From: Siphonodentalium dalli | Lineage: Eukaryota; Mollusca; Scaphopoda; Gadilida; Siphonodentaliidae | NCBI GenBank assembly: GCA_032622095.1 | Contig: CP136064.1 | Span: forward strand, 212,550,205-212,614,204 | Direction of reading: 5' to 3' | Length of the DNA stretch: 64,000 nucleotides | In this document: piece by piece, positions 10,194-21,218 of the stretch | Position numbering within the stretch: position 1 is the first letter of the stretch | Layout of the letters: every line of letters begins with the position of its first letter | Made by a program: the position numbers and the translations under genes | Notes under the pieces: generated by a model | What the model was told of the DNA's origin: nothing | Database searches by the model: none | Seen by the model: only the letters and a program-made list of their open reading frames with translations

Positions 10194-10861
10194 TTAACCC
10201 TTTCATGACAGGAGCTGTGCTGGTGCAGCATTAAAGACACTGTGCCAGTGCATTCTCTTATATATGAGAGTCTCCCAAAGGGAGCCTTGCATATTTAAGA
10301 GAATGCACTGTCTCACAAGGTCAAGGTAAATATTGCTAGGCCAATGCATTCTCTTTATATATATATGCGAGGTGACCTATGGTCGACTCACATATTAAAG
10401 GTAATCAATCCGATCAGACGCTCCTAAATTACTATTTCTTTGGCTTCGGGGGTAAAAAATATTTGAATCGAGTCGAGGAACCTACCCATCAAAGCTCAGA
10501 GTGATTAGATATCGATGTTTGAACTTTGCGGTTTCTATTGTTTGTGGCCCACACACTGATTGAAGCACGAGGGTCAAATGGACGGTCTTGCAGAGTATAG
10601 AGTTATCCATCTTTATCTGCAGGACTGTCCGTTTGAGCTCGTGTTTCTGGTAATCAAACAATTGAAATCACAAACTTCAAAAATCTATATCTGATCAATC
10701 TGAACTTTGATGGGTGGGTTCCTCGACTCGAATCAAATATTTGTTACCCCTGAAGCCAAAGAAATAGTAATTTAGGAGCGTCTGATAGGATTCAGTACCT
10801 TTTAGAGAATGCATTGGCACAGGGTTTTCGCAAAATTTCAGGAAGCTCAAGTCAGGGTTAA
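10194..10861 (+). mobile_element. TTAA-1 element interrupted by a TTAA-4 element
   Basis: Starts TTAACCCTTTCATGACAGGA and ends CAGGGTTAA. The second hairpin is broken at 10395-10804 by another element; its two halves (CACATA before, GAGAATGCATTGG after) rejoin to the standard family sequence once the insert and one TTAA are removed. Confidence 0.88.
10395..10804. mobile_element. TTAA-4 element nested in TTAA-1
   Basis: Ends AGGTAATCAATCCGATCAGA and, in reverse complement, AGGTACTGAATCCTATCAGA. Long TIRs continue through GCTCCTAAATTACTATTTC and GGCTTCGGGGGTAA. Flanks are TTAA on the left and TTTA (one change from TTAA) on the right. The copy at 45225 has perfect TTAA on both sides. Confidence 0.85.
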
Positions 10862-10940
10862 CAGTGCAGGTCTGCATCTAAGTTAAGGATGTACTTGAAA
10901 CAATACAAATTTAACAGAAAAAGGAATGTATGCCGGTGTA

Positions 10941-11153
10941 CAGTAATTCCCTAAATAATTGAATCCTTAACCACAGCAGAATTATGGGAAATTTTTAAGG
11001 ATTTAGTTGGAAATATGGCTTGTTGCCATTCATTGGAAAGCTCTCACTGAGAGCTTTCCAATGAATGGCAACAAGCCATATTTCCAACTAAATCCTGAAA
11101 AGTTACCCATAATTCTGCTGTGGTTAAGGAGTCAATTATTTAGGCCATTTCTT
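10941..11153. mobile_element. PAL-A element
   Basis: Starts CAGTAATTCCCTAAATAATT. The two arms share private changes: GTTGGAAATATGG with CCATATTTCCAAC, ATTGGAAAG with CTTTCCAAT, and AATTGA with TCAATT. The right terminus is degraded (GGCCATTTCTTTAT). Confidence 0.93.
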
Positions 11154-11201
11154 TATATCGGTGGGTATCAGGTGCATGAATGTGGCCTGAGAAACGAAAG
11201 T

Positions 11202-11405
11202 TTAAACCTTCCTTTACTCAATGGATTCTCCCATCAGTTATAAAAGTATACATTGGAATGGTCTAATAGCCAATTCATCAGGGGGAACATAAGCAGACAG
11301 ACAAGTGCAGAAGGATTCCTATTAAGGGAAATGTTCATATAATAAGTTCAACAAATTGCCTTTGGCCATTTGTTGCATTAATTATATGAAAATTTCCTAA
11401 GGGTT
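11202..11405 (+). mobile_element. TTAA-3 element, right end lost
   Basis: Begins TTAAACCTTCCTTTACTCAA and continues with the family blocks TATAAAAGTATACATTGGAA, GCAGACAGAC and the subterminal hairpin GTTCATATAATAAGTTCAAC. The final end sequence is missing. Confidence 0.75.
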
Positions 11406-11627
11406 CTATAATAAGCCCATGTTAATTATAGCAGGTGAATGGCTGGTATCATGAACACTGGACATTTTATGGACTGTCTGCCTCAAGAAAATATTCATAC
11501 TCGTCGCTACCACTGCCCCTGACATACTGAATATGAAAAGAGTGCGGGTAGGCATATAAGCATCGTTTGGTTCATTGCAATTTATAGCAACCACCAGCAC
11601 GCCACAGGCACGCATTGTTGTTCATAC

Positions 11628-11800
11628 CTTAGGCGCAGGTGAATGACATCATATATTTTTTCTAGATCCTTTTTTGAAAGATTGTGAGTATGGATTTTGG
11701 AGAAATTCTCACGTGACTTCCGGTTAGCAACTGTGTGGAGATTACCAAAGCGTGTAATCATGAATGGACCACTACTGCACAATTTACGAAGAATTCCCAT
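11628..11800 (-). CDS. Candidate first coding exon, possible mitochondrial targeting peptide
   Basis: On the minus strand an ATG at 11800, preceded at once by an in-frame TAA, opens 57 codons that run into the splice donor AAG|GTATGAA at 11628/11627, leaving phase 2. The peptide starts MGILRKLCSSGPFMITRFGN and later reads KKDLEKIYDVIHLRL. The first 30 residues are rich in Arg, Lys, Ser and Thr and lack acidic residues, which is how mitochondrial presequences look (established pattern; inference here). The helix-like acidic/basic stretch after residue 40 is protein-like. I do not recognise a family. A TATA-like word lies about 130 bp upstream. The next exon would be at lower coordinates and was not found, so the gene is unproven. 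Confidence 0.35.
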
Positions 11801-11926
11801 TTAGGCCTAATAGTTTCATTTAGACTAATTTCATTGGTTAGCTTAATGAAAACCAGCGAAGACTTCTTGGCAAGGTTTCTGACTTCATTTACGTCATTTG
11901 GATTTTATGGTATCTTGTATGACCAG

Positions 11927-11935
11927 TTATTTATA
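11927..11935 (-). promoter_or_regulatory. TATA-like word upstream of the candidate first exon
   Basis: Reads TATAAATAA on the minus strand, 127 bp before the ATG at 11800. A TGACGT (CRE-like) half site lies between them at 11891-11896. In AT-rich DNA such words are common, so this only matters if the exon is real. Confidence 0.12.
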
Positions 11936-11940
11936 CAAGG

Positions 11941-12424
11941 GCCATAAGCTAGTATAAGACATCAACAGAAGAAGATACAATGGGTATGTGATAAGATTTC
12001 TCAAGTAAGCTAATTTATTACATGTAGATCCTTAATTTGGCAAATCAGAAGTTTTTAATGAGAAATTTTCTGCCTGATCATCTTAAATAATACAGTGATT
12101 TGGAAATAATTTTCATGACATGAACATATTTTTTGGATATTCCTATGAATATAATTTAATGTATGTTAAGGACATTGAGAAATGAGAATGGACACTTGTG
12201 ATATGTGGTATTTAGTGCCTAGACAATGGTATTGAAGCATTTAGGATGACATTCAAATGACCCTGATTCAATATGACTTTACAACTGCTGAAAGATTGTG
12301 AATATCATTTCAGTATAATTTGTATGATTTCAGTTCGAGAATACAATATAGATTATGTAATTATTTCTCAGCAATTTTATTCAATTGATTCAAACTTTAG
12401 TTTCACAATTTAATTCTCCAACAC
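11941..12424. other. No gene seen
   Basis: AT-rich, single-copy-like sequence. Confidence 0.4.
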
Positions 12425-12688
12425 TTAACCCTTTCATGACGGGGAGCTGCGCTGGTGCAGCATTAAAGATCCTGTGCCAGTGCATTCTCTTTTACATGCG
12501 AGTCTCCCATTAGGAGCCTCTCATATATAAGAGAATGTATTGGCTTACAAGGTCAAGGTAAATATTGTTAGGCCAATGTATTCTCTTATATATGCGAGGC
12601 TCCATATGGGAGACTCGCATATATAAGAGAATGCATTGGCACAGGGTTTTCGCAAAATTTCAGGAAGCTCCAATCATGGAAGGGTTAA
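12425..12688 (+). mobile_element. TTAA-1 element, near-intact reference copy
   Basis: TTAACCCTTTCATGACGGGG at the left and ATCATGGAAGGGTTAA at the right. Order: GGTGCAGCATTAAAGATC, hairpin 1 (12476-12544), linker ACAAGGTCAAGGTAAATATT, hairpin 2 (12571-12645), TTTTCGCAAAATTTCAGGAA. This is the clearest view of the two-hairpin layout. Confidence 0.93.
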
Positions 12689-12825
12689 TACCTAATGCCA
12701 CTGAACACCTTGTGACGTTATTTGACATTGACATTCTACTGCCTGGTGACATCTTTTTGCATGTATATAAATTCCAGAAATGCTTAAATTAGAAAAGTCA
12801 TGTCATGTCAAATTGTTAACCCTTT

Positions 12826-13009
12826 CAGTGCCAAGTCTGATTTTTGTATCAACCCATATTTCCTTGATCATTTTTAAAATTTATTTATTATAATAATGTG
12901 ATACATTAATGGAAATCAATGTATCACATTATTATAATTAATAAATTTGAAAAATGATCAAGGAAATATGGGTTGATACAAAAATCGGACTTGGCACTGA
13001 AAGGGTTAA
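12826..13009. mobile_element. TTAA-2 element, single long palindrome
   Basis: TTAACCCTTTCAGTGCCAAG at the left, matching inverted end at 13009. The arms of about 85 bp are nearly perfect complements through ATATTTCCTTGATCATTTTT and TTATAATAATGTGATACATT, with a tiny loop near 12917. Confidence 0.93.
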
Positions 13010-13835
13010 TCAGTAACCTGTAACCATGATTTACACACACAAACTGACTTGGGAGGAAGTTGTTGTGAACTACATATTAGGAGAATTATGCAACTTATAG
13101 CTCTGAACATGTGCATCTTCCCTAAATATATACCTGGATTTTCCTGCGTTTTGATACTTTAATACCTGATGTAATAAATTGGCTATGTTGGTGACAATAA
13201 ACATGATATTTATTCAAGTCTTGATGACTGATATATAACTTCGATGTTTCATCATATTTTAAGTCATGTTTCTATACTAAATCAATTTATATCTTGTTCA
13301 GACAAACATTTCAGTCATAAAGGTTAGACATTATAAACATTAATTAATTGACATTTTGACATTATCCATAGGTGCTCGCCAGAGTAACGTCACAGGTATT
13401 CAACTTATACATCAAATCATGTCACTAGGTGTTAAAGATAATAATACATGTAAAATGTGATTATCCAAAAGACTAGTAAATAGTATGAATTTGTTTGATG
13501 TCTGGCTTCCTCAGAGAAATTATATACCATTCCACATGTTAAAAGTTGTATTTTCTCACTTCTCAAACCTTGGACATCATATCTGAAGCACATATTTCTG
13601 GTATATCTAAAACAATGCCACCCACACCTCATACAATAAAGACTTTCAATTTTTAAACAATTGTATAATGTATGTCTCATAATGTCAGAATATTGTCAAT
13701 ATATTATTTCATTGAAAGTTATGACAACATTCAAAATAGTTCACATACAAAAATTTATTGGAAATGGCCATTGTGGGGTCAACTTACAATCACAACCAAT
13801 AAAATCAGATCATTTTTCCCCATAATTTTTTTTTA
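13010..13835. other. No gene seen
   Basis: AT-rich. Short open frames without paired splice sites or recognisable motifs. Confidence 0.4.
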
Positions 13836-14763
13836 TAATAGCCAGGTTCAGCCACATGTACATGTAACTATGTGTAAAGTGTCACCATGGTATTGCTAGA
13901 GAATGAATCAGCAGGAAAAGTCGTCTCATTTTTTCGGCATGAAACCTATATGTTTATAGATGTCAACCCAATGTGAAGTAAGTGTAAATGATAATAGGAT
14001 AGTGTGGCCAGCTATCCAAAGTAATATCATTGATATGATCAACTAACTTTAATCAAAATATACCACCTGCACAAGTAAATCTGAATTTTCTATCGGCCGC
14101 ATGTAAAATTATCTCCTTTGTTACTGGAAGATGGATTATGGGTATCAAATACATGTTATATGTTAAAACAAATCGTAAAAAAATTATCGTGTAGTCACAC
14201 GAGTCAGCTGACTTTCGGTGGTGATGGTAACAGACGTTACTGGTTAGAAATATGTGTAACTGTACCTCTCTAATATTAGCCTGGTTCAGCCATACGAATG
14301 TGCGACTTATAATGTGTGCTACTATGGTATTGATATGGATATACTTGGCTGAAAAAGTCAAGTGATTTAATGGTGCCAAAGCTACATGTTTTGAGATATC
14401 GGCCCAACTTGTAGCAGAACGTGTACAAATAATCTGGTGGTAGAGACAAGCGACATGTCCAAAGCTGAGTGCGACTGCCGATATGTCTAATTGGCTTCAA
14501 TCAAAACACATCTTTCCATGCAGACACATTATATTCTCCTATATTATCCTGCTGTCTGTTTAATGTTGGCTTCTCACTATAGAAGATCTTATCAAAAGAT
14601 TGGATTATTCCTCTTTGCTACACATTTCGTAATGCTAACATTAGACACAAAATGTCTATACTATTTGACCATGTACATGTAGGCAGAATGGTCACTTGAG
14701 TCAGGTGACTTTTGTTGGCAATGGCAAGTTACACGTAAGCAAGGCTGAACCTAGCTATTATTT
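13836..14763. repeat. Possible long element with AGGTTCAGCC inverted ends
   Basis: ATAATAGCCAGGTTCAGCCA near 13836 is mirrored by AGGCTGAACCTAGCTATTAT at about 14741-14762. A third, direct copy of the left end (ATTAGCCTGGTTCAGCCATA) lies at 14274. The blocks GAGTCAGCTGACTTTCGGTG (14196) and GAGTCAGGTGACTTTTGTTG (14698) are also related. It may be two overlapping elements of one family. Confidence 0.45.
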
Positions 14764-15616
14764 TCTAGCATGTACTAGAATTGTACCCAGGTAAGCAAAT
14801 ATTGAAATAGTATAGAAATTCTCCACAACTACATCTCCTCATTCAATACATCTGTAACCTGATGAGGATATTAACATCCCATCCATACCATGTTTTCTTT
14901 GATTGTCTATTGATAAAAGCACTAGGCTGAAAATGACGACCCATCCATGTCTGCATATCAATCTGTAATCAATACAAAACACAAACAAGCAGTGATGGAT
15001 TGGTTGCATGAGTGATTCCTTGCTATGCCGTTTCTTGCATGTAAGCTCAGTATATCCCATGATTCATTGCCAGACAATGAATCAATAGCACTGAGCAGCC
15101 AGCGTGACACAATTTTATTAAACGTAGATAGATGTGGGACACAATGGACGTCATAGGGGTGGAACATATTTATTGCTTTGGAAGAAAGAGGAAATAGATA
15201 TCGGCTAATAATGATTCAATGTTTCCCACAATCAACTTTTACATTTCTAAAAAAGCTACCTGTCAAATAAAGCCATTTTATTCGGGGGACATGTAGCCTA
15301 GTGGCCTTTTATTATGATATGGAGGGCTTCGGCTGCGAACATGCTCCGGCAATAGGCCTATCTTGGCTATCATTTTTTTAGAAGTGTATATATAGATACA
15401 AATTGATGATCATTGGCAAGGTAATATTGATAGTTATTGACAACTCCAAGCTAAACAGATGACTGACTCACAAAAAGCCATATTAAATATACTTTACATT
15501 GGTCATAAATCTACAAATACCAATAGGAATTATCTCTATATCACGCCTCTATGTCAGCAATATTGATCACTCAAGAAAAGTACCATATAAATGGGACACA
15601 TCTGGTATGTATATCT
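14764..15616. other. No gene seen
   Basis: No supported exon or element end. Confidence 0.4.
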
Positions 15617-15852
15617 AACATGAGTAGTTATCCGTTAGGAAATGTTCAGATAATAAGTTCAACAAATGACCATAGGTTGTTTGTTCAACATATTATCTGA
15701 TCATTTCCATTCAATAAACAGGACTGCTCCTGTACTTGTATTAGCTGAAGGTTGTCTGCTTATTTTTCCTAGAAACCGCTCCAGATGAATAATAGACTAT
15801 TGCTGTGTATACTTTTATGATTGAGTGGGATAATCCATTTAGTATAGAAAAG
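15617..15852 (-). mobile_element. TTAA-3 element, degraded ends
   Basis: Runs opposite to the copy at 15923. The subterminal hairpin GGAAATGTTCAGATAATAAG is paired with its complement; then come GTCTGCTTA and GTATACTTTTATGATTGAGT. The end ATTTAGTATAGAAAAGG is near-complete but its TTAA is mutated. Confidence 0.75.
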
Positions 15853-15922
15853 GTATACATCATTGGAGAGCTCATTCTGAATAGGTATCTGACGACTAAA
15901 TCTCAGAAATAGCTGGCATTTG

Positions 15923-16176
15923 TTAAACCCTTTCTGTAATAAATGGATTTTCCCATTCAGCTATAAAAGTATACATTGGAATGGTATATTATTCATTTAG
16001 AGGTGTGTTCAGGAAATATCAGCAGACGACAGACAGAAAAACAGATAATACAAGAGCAGAATGATTCATATTCATTGGTGGGAAGTTCAGATAATAAGTT
16101 CAACAAATGACCTAGCCGAACTTATCTTATTGGAATGGTATATTATTCAATGAATATTTAGCAGAGAAAGGGTTAA
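15923..16176 (+). mobile_element. TTAA-3 element
   Basis: Bounded by TTAA at 15923 and 16173. Contains AAATGGATTTTCCCATTCAG, TATAAAAGTATACATTGGAA and GCAGACGACAGACAG. The hairpin near the right end is truncated after ACAAATGACC. Confidence 0.85.
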
Positions 16177-16452
16177 AGATGGTGTACCTCTTCCCTGAAT
16201 GATATCAAGGAATGTTTATTGTAATGAAATTGTCTACTCTATGTTTTTCTTCTTTAACATTTGTTCAATGAATTGTTAGGAGTATGTTCATTGAGGACTG
16301 ACTCGTTTGAATATTGATATCGCTAAAAGTTGTTACATTCAAAGTTGAGCATCATGTTTTAGAATGTTGAAGTCTGAAGGAAATCGGAATCTATTGAAAA
16401 TACTGAATGGATTAAAATAGAACTGAATATATTGCAAATGAAAATTTGTAGC

Positions 16453-16718
16453 TTAATCCTTCAATGATGGGAACTGCGCTGGTGCAGCATTAAAGATCAT
16501 GTGCCAGTGCATTCTCTTATATAAATGCGCGACTACCATAGGGAGTCTTGCATATATATGAGAATGCACTGACTTACAAGGTCATGATAAATATTGTTAG
16601 GCCGATGTATTCTCTTAAATATGCGAGGCTCCCTATGTGAGTATTACATATATAACAGAATTCATTGCCACAGGGTTTTCACAAAATTTTCAGGCAACTC
16701 CAGTCATGGAAGGATTAA
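16453..16718 (+). mobile_element. TTAA-1 element
   Basis: TTAATCCTTCAATGATGGGA to GGAAGGATTAA. Both hairpins are present with several mismatches. Both ends carry the change CCTTT to TCCTT. Confidence 0.88.
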
Positions 16719-17199
16719 ATGAAGAAATATAACTTTTTCATCGTTTGCTGAGGGTGCACCAACAATCAGCAGGTTACAGCAAGTGGTTCAAAATGCATGG
16801 CCATCAATTAGCCATTTAATCATTGAGAAAAGTATCCTATAATATAAAGATATTGCAATAAATTTTGGAAATTAAGACCTGTGCATCCGATATAAGAAAT
16901 TATTATTTATATTTTTATCACATTTGAAAAATTTCAACTTTCTGTGAGCCAAATATATGCACACGTATGCATCTTCAATAACCAGGAAACAATTGGCAAG
17001 ATATTCACCAACAACAAATAATGATATTGACAACAAGAGTAATCATAAAATCAAAAACAATAGACTGGTAACCAGTTTCTTGGGAGCAAAAATTGGAATA
17101 TTGAGTCATGTGGTAGGATGCTTGCTGCTGGAAGTCACAGTGAGTACAAACAGATGAGACCTCAGGACTCGTATTCACCAACTGGGTTTATATATAATA
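16719..17199. other. No gene seen
   Basis: An open frame at 16957-17157 ends beside a GTGAGT but has no acceptor partner and a low-complexity, Asn/Lys-rich composition. Not called. Confidence 0.4.
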
Positions 17200-17410
17200 C
17201 AATAATGCCCTAAGTAATCGACCTCTTAACCAAAGCAGAATTATGGGTAACTTTTCAGGATTTAGTCGGAAATATGGCTTGTTGCCATTAATCGGAAAGC
17301 TCGGCGAGAGCTTTCCGATGAATGGCAACAAGCCATATTTCCGACTAAATCCTGAAAAGTTACCCATAATTCTGCTTTGGTTAAGAGGTCGATTACTTAG
17401 GGCATTACTG
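17200..17410. mobile_element. PAL-A element with fully matched arms
   Basis: Left arm CCTAAGTAATCGACCTCTTA and AACCAAAGCAG is mirrored exactly on the right (CTGCTTTGGTT, TAAGAGGTCGATTACTTAGG). These are private changes relative to the family form AATCGACTCCTTAACCACAG. Flanking TA on the right. Confidence 0.95.
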
Positions 17411-17430
17411 TATAGTCCATGTAGTTTATA

Positions 17431-18099
17431 TCGGGCAAGGCTCAACGTGAAGCTATCTGTGTATGTCGCTTGGAGATAAGTCGTTGCTGTAATGGAAGAC
17501 CAAGCCTTCACGGTCCACAACAGCTTGGGATATCGTTTGGGATGATGCTGTATTTGGATCGAGTCCTGCCCCGTTGCTCTTTTATAATGGATGTTCATTC
17601 AAAAGACGTGCTACATGTAAATGTGGAGCCCAGGCATGTGATTATCACCTGACATGTCTGTGCTTAATCTTTCTTCCAAATGATAGATAATCTACCATGA
17701 TTTTCTGCATTTTATGATAGGGCGACAAATTCAAAATTCTCTGGAAAACTAAGCTTTGTTTATCTATATATATCTTGTTGCCTTGACATTGAGTGGACCT
17801 CTGATATATGCATGTTTGATATCATCATGCTTGGGAAAGGCCGCCCTCTATGTTCATATACACAAAGCATCCATTTGATCTAATCCAAAGACATACAAGC
17901 AATATTAAACTCCCACCCATGATTCTCGGCATAACGTCCATTATAGAAGAGCAATGGGGCGGGACTCAGTCAAAAAACAGCATCATCCAAACCGATATCC
18001 CAAGCTGGTGTGGACTGAGAAGACTCGGTCTACCATTACAGCAATTATTTCTCTCCGAACGACGCACACAGATAGCTTTTTATTGAGCCTCACCTTGGT
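17431..18099. repeat. Diverged inverted repeat pair of about 165 bp arms
   Basis: Arms 17431-17594 and 17933-18099 match in inverted orientation: AAGCTATCTGTGTATGTCG, TTGCTGTAATGGAAGACC, CAGCTTGGGATATCG, GATGATGCTGT, TGCTCTTTTATAATGGA and their complements. The spacer is about 340 bp. A PAL-A element flanks each side. The arms also encode similar peptides (HHPKRYPKLLWT against HHPNRYPKLVWT), which may only reflect the shared origin. Confidence 0.75.
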
Positions 18100-18182
18100 T
18101 TACGGCAATGGCTGTATGGGATTATCCAATCAAGGTTTGGCTATTGTTGATAACCATGCAGCTGCATAAAAACATGTACATA

Positions 18183-18490
18183 CAGTAAATGCCCTAAGTA
18201 ATCGACCCCTTAACCACAGCAGAATTATGGGTAATTTTTCAGGATTTAGTCGGAAAAATGGCTTGTTACCATTCATCGGAAAGCTCTCAGTGAGAGCTTT
18301 CCGATGAATGGCAACAAGCCATATTTCCGAGTAATTTCAGGATTTAGTCGGAAATATGGCTTGTTACCATTGGAAAGCTCTCAGTGAGAGCTTTCCGATG
18401 AATGGCAACAAGCCATATTTCCGACTAAATCCTGAAAAATTACCCATAATTCTGCTGTGGTTAAGGAGTCGATTATTTAGGGCATTACAT
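18183..18490. mobile_element. PAL-A element with duplicated hairpin
   Basis: After the left arm and centre the right arm runs only to ATATTTCCGA, then switches back to TTTCAGGATTTAGTCGG and runs through a second centre (TTGGAAAGCTCTCAGTGAGA) before a full right arm. The result is two stacked hairpins. Both centres share the same private CTCTCAGTGAGAG. Confidence 0.92.
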
Positions 18491-18987
18491 AGCAGTACAT
18501 GTTTGGTTCATTTCAATCATGAGTAACCATGAGAAGGTCGTGGAGCAAACTACACCACAGACGAAATTAATTATATCTTCAAAACTCATTCCACAGTAAG
18601 ATACAGTTTGAATCTCTTTACCCCTATGTGTAAGAAACACGAAAAAAAATTCTGGTGTGTGTTTGCGATTAGGTCGTGAGGCGGGGCCAATTGACAAATA
18701 GCAAATCCTATAAGAATGGGTCAGCAGTGGGTCAATCATATCGCCGACAGTGTTTGTCATAAACACTAGTGAATGTACCTCGTGCCTTCAGTTGCTACCA
18801 AATAAACTACCCAGTTTATAAAATAAACCTATTTGGTGAATAAGAGCCATGGAGTGTTCAAACGGCAGGTTTGCATCCTTCTGTTGCACTGGTGTGTTGC
18901 AATGTATGTGTTTTACTGATTTAACAAGAGTGCGTTCCGTTATAATGTAGAGCTTAAAATTGAAGTTGATGAATTTTGAATTCTACA
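18491..18987. other. No firm gene
   Basis: A 25-codon ATG frame ending at a GTAAG donor (18519-18595) was considered and set aside. Confidence 0.4.
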
Positions 18988-19435
18988 ATATGCCTGTCAT
19001 TTGCAGAATAAGGTCCCCAGAGGGTGAATTTGGTGATGCTAGCCCACTGTGCGAGATAGCATCACCAAATTCACCCTCTGGGGACCTTATTCTGCATGGC
19101 CTCATATGGGAGACATAAACTCAGATTGAAGTTCCTAAATGGTGAATGTGATGTACACCCATTGGGAACCTCGATTATTCAATGTGTCATCTGCCATTTG
19201 GGAATATAGAGAAACCACAGTAATAAAGAAAAAAAACTTTCTAAAGAAACTAACAAATTTCTTAATTTGATACTCAAGATTCTTTCCATAGAAGATGATG
19301 CCTAAGCAGAATGAGGTCACCAGAAGGAGAATTTGGTGATGCTAGCCAACTCTGCGGGGTAGAGTCATTAAATTCATCCTCTGGGGACCTCATTCTGCAT
19401 TTGTCCGGCAACATATTTTCAGGCCTTGGCGTATA
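18988..19435. mobile_element. HAT-G element, long form
   Basis: Left hairpin at 19003-19094 (GAATAAGGTCCCCAGAGGGT and complement, arms matched including the private GAATAAGG / CCTTATTC). Right hairpin at 19307-19405. About 210 bp of other sequence lies between. The outer TIRs are degraded. Confidence 0.8.
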
Positions 19436-19529
19436 TTCTAATTTCAATACAATGTAAAGGATGCAACAGATTTGTCTGAACCCTCCTTGATGATCTGATA
19501 AATCTAACGATCCACGGCCATGATGGAAG

Positions 19530-19940
19530 AAAGGTCAATGGAATGTATTTTTCGCAGTGTATGGCTAATCGTGGCGATTTGAGAAAAAGCCAGTGTCTAT
19601 ATCAAACATTCCAGAACATGCCTACTTAAAAATATTTTAATAATGGCTGCGCTACTGTTTGCAAAACGACAGGAATAGATATATCAATTATAACTGGTTT
19701 ATAACATCTAACACAGCCATTAAAATATTTTACATGTTTTTGAATGTTTTATACATATAACGTGTTAACGTTGATTCGCTCAGATTAGCCAAAGAGCGAG
19801 CGAAATGACAATTTAGAAAACTTTAACAGTATGTTTTCTTAACAGCATCAGTTTGTTCTACCAGCTGCATCATAGCAATTCAGCTGGACCCACCAACATC
19901 ACAGCAAATTAGCAGGACCACTTATCCAGGGGTGATATGC
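19530..19940 (+). repeat. Interspersed repeat, paralogue of 41215-41610
   Basis: Shares with 41215-41610 the blocks GCCAGTGTCTATATCAAACATTCCA-like, TTTTGAATGTTTTATACATA, GATTAGCCAAA, and CAGCATCATAGCAATTCAGC-like with AGCAGGACCA. It is partly self-complementary: CAGTGTATGGCTAAT and ATTAGCCAAAGAGCG. Confidence 0.65.
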
Positions 19941-19954
19941 TGGAATTAAATTAT

Positions 19955-20085
19955 AAAAATTGACTCTTGTTTCAATTAAGTTTATGAGTAATATAATGGA
20001 AAAGTTTGAAGACAACACACTACAGAATTCAAACTTTTCGGTTGTAACAGCGTAATCTTAATCAAAACAAGAGTTATATCTTAAT
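19955..20085. repeat. Foldback repeat, CTCTTGTTTCAATTAAG ends
   Basis: ACTCTTGTTTCAATTAAG at the left is mirrored by CTTAATCAAAACAAGAGT at the right. The inner arms AAAAGTTTGAA and TTCAAACTTTT pair as well. A related copy is at 53004. Confidence 0.75.
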
Positions 20086-20388
20086 AAAAATGAATGAGTC
20101 ACTGTGATTCAGTGGAAGAATCTAAGTCAGATGCATTGAAAAATGAAAGACTTTGTAGAGAGAAGGTTGGCCACATAATGGCCACGTCTTCGTAACTGGA
20201 ATCACAACAGTATGTATGAGGGTGGTGGCATGCCTGTCACTTATGTTTCTTCCGCCGGTGACTTGGCGGTGTTGATTCTGTAGATCCGAATACAAAGTTG
20301 AAACTGAAATTGAGAGTGAATAACAGGAATTAGAATTTAATTATAAACACACAATCACTGATGCTTATATTCTAAATCCAAGCCTTGA
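20086..20388. other. No gene seen
   Basis: Single-copy-like sequence between repeats. Confidence 0.4.
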
Positions 20389-20632
20389 AATAGTGTGTCT
20401 GTCATTTGCAGAATGAGGTTCCCAGAGGGTGAATTTAGTGATGCTACCCCGCATAGCGGGCTAGCATCACCAAATTCACCCTCTGGGAACCTCATTCTGC
20501 TGAGTTGTAAGCAGAATGAGGTCCCCAGAGGGTGAATTTGGTGATGCTAGCCCGCTATGTGGAGTAGCATCACTAAATTCACCCTCTGGGGACCTCATTC
20601 TGCAAATGACAGGCACACTATTTCAAGGCTTG
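20389..20632. mobile_element. HAT-G element, short two-hairpin form with 8-bp TSD
   Basis: TIRs CAAGCCTTGAAATAGTGTG and inverse. Hairpin 1 uses GAGGTTCCCAGAG with CTCTGGGAACCTC; hairpin 2 uses GAGGTCCCCAGAG with CTCTGGGGACCTC. Flanks TCTAAATC and TCTAACTC form an 8-bp target duplication with one mismatch, the hAT length. Confidence 0.93.
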
Positions 20633-21218
20633 TCTAACTCACATTTTCTTTTTATAGTGGGCTAACATGGAGCTCCAAAACAAAATTTGTTTCCCAAAAT
20701 CTCCAAATTTCATTTACTAACCATGTAGCTTATTATATATTTCTGAAAATTTGTTTCAATTACATGGTTATATCGTAATCTGAAATAGAAAATAGGGATG
20801 CAGATCTTTGCATATTATGTTATGAAGGTCATTTTAAATGTCTTCTTACTGTGAAAAAATACAAAATATTCCCTGGCCATTTTACTACAAGGTATATCAT
20901 AACAAAGCATATTATTACGAAAAAATTCATGCATTTACTTAATATTAACACATAGCATCATGCAAAAGGTTATTTACTAAGCGCATGGATTCATATTCAC
21001 AACCATGCCACATGTAAAACACAACAATTTTCTTACATCCAATGAAACTGTTTTTTGCTTTGCTTTCTATAACATTTTATTAAATAAGGAAAATTACTTC
21101 TCTTTCATCCAAACAATGCGACTATTCTTGAAAGATTGACGAGAAATGAAATTAGAGTTGTTGAAAATTTCCCTTGAGACCCGAGAATCTCAGACTGAAT
21201 CACTGTTTTACTGACATC
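20633..21218. other. No gene seen
   Basis: AT-rich sequence between two HAT-G copies. Confidence 0.4.

Noticed and set aside
17188-17598. 136-codon minus frame and the 78-codon plus frame opposite it
   Set aside because: Both run through a PAL-A hairpin, whose inverted arms give open frames on both strands.
18519-18595. Plus-strand ATG frame of 25 codons ending at a GTAAGA donor
   Set aside because: Short, no upstream stop or promoter evidence and no downstream partner exon.
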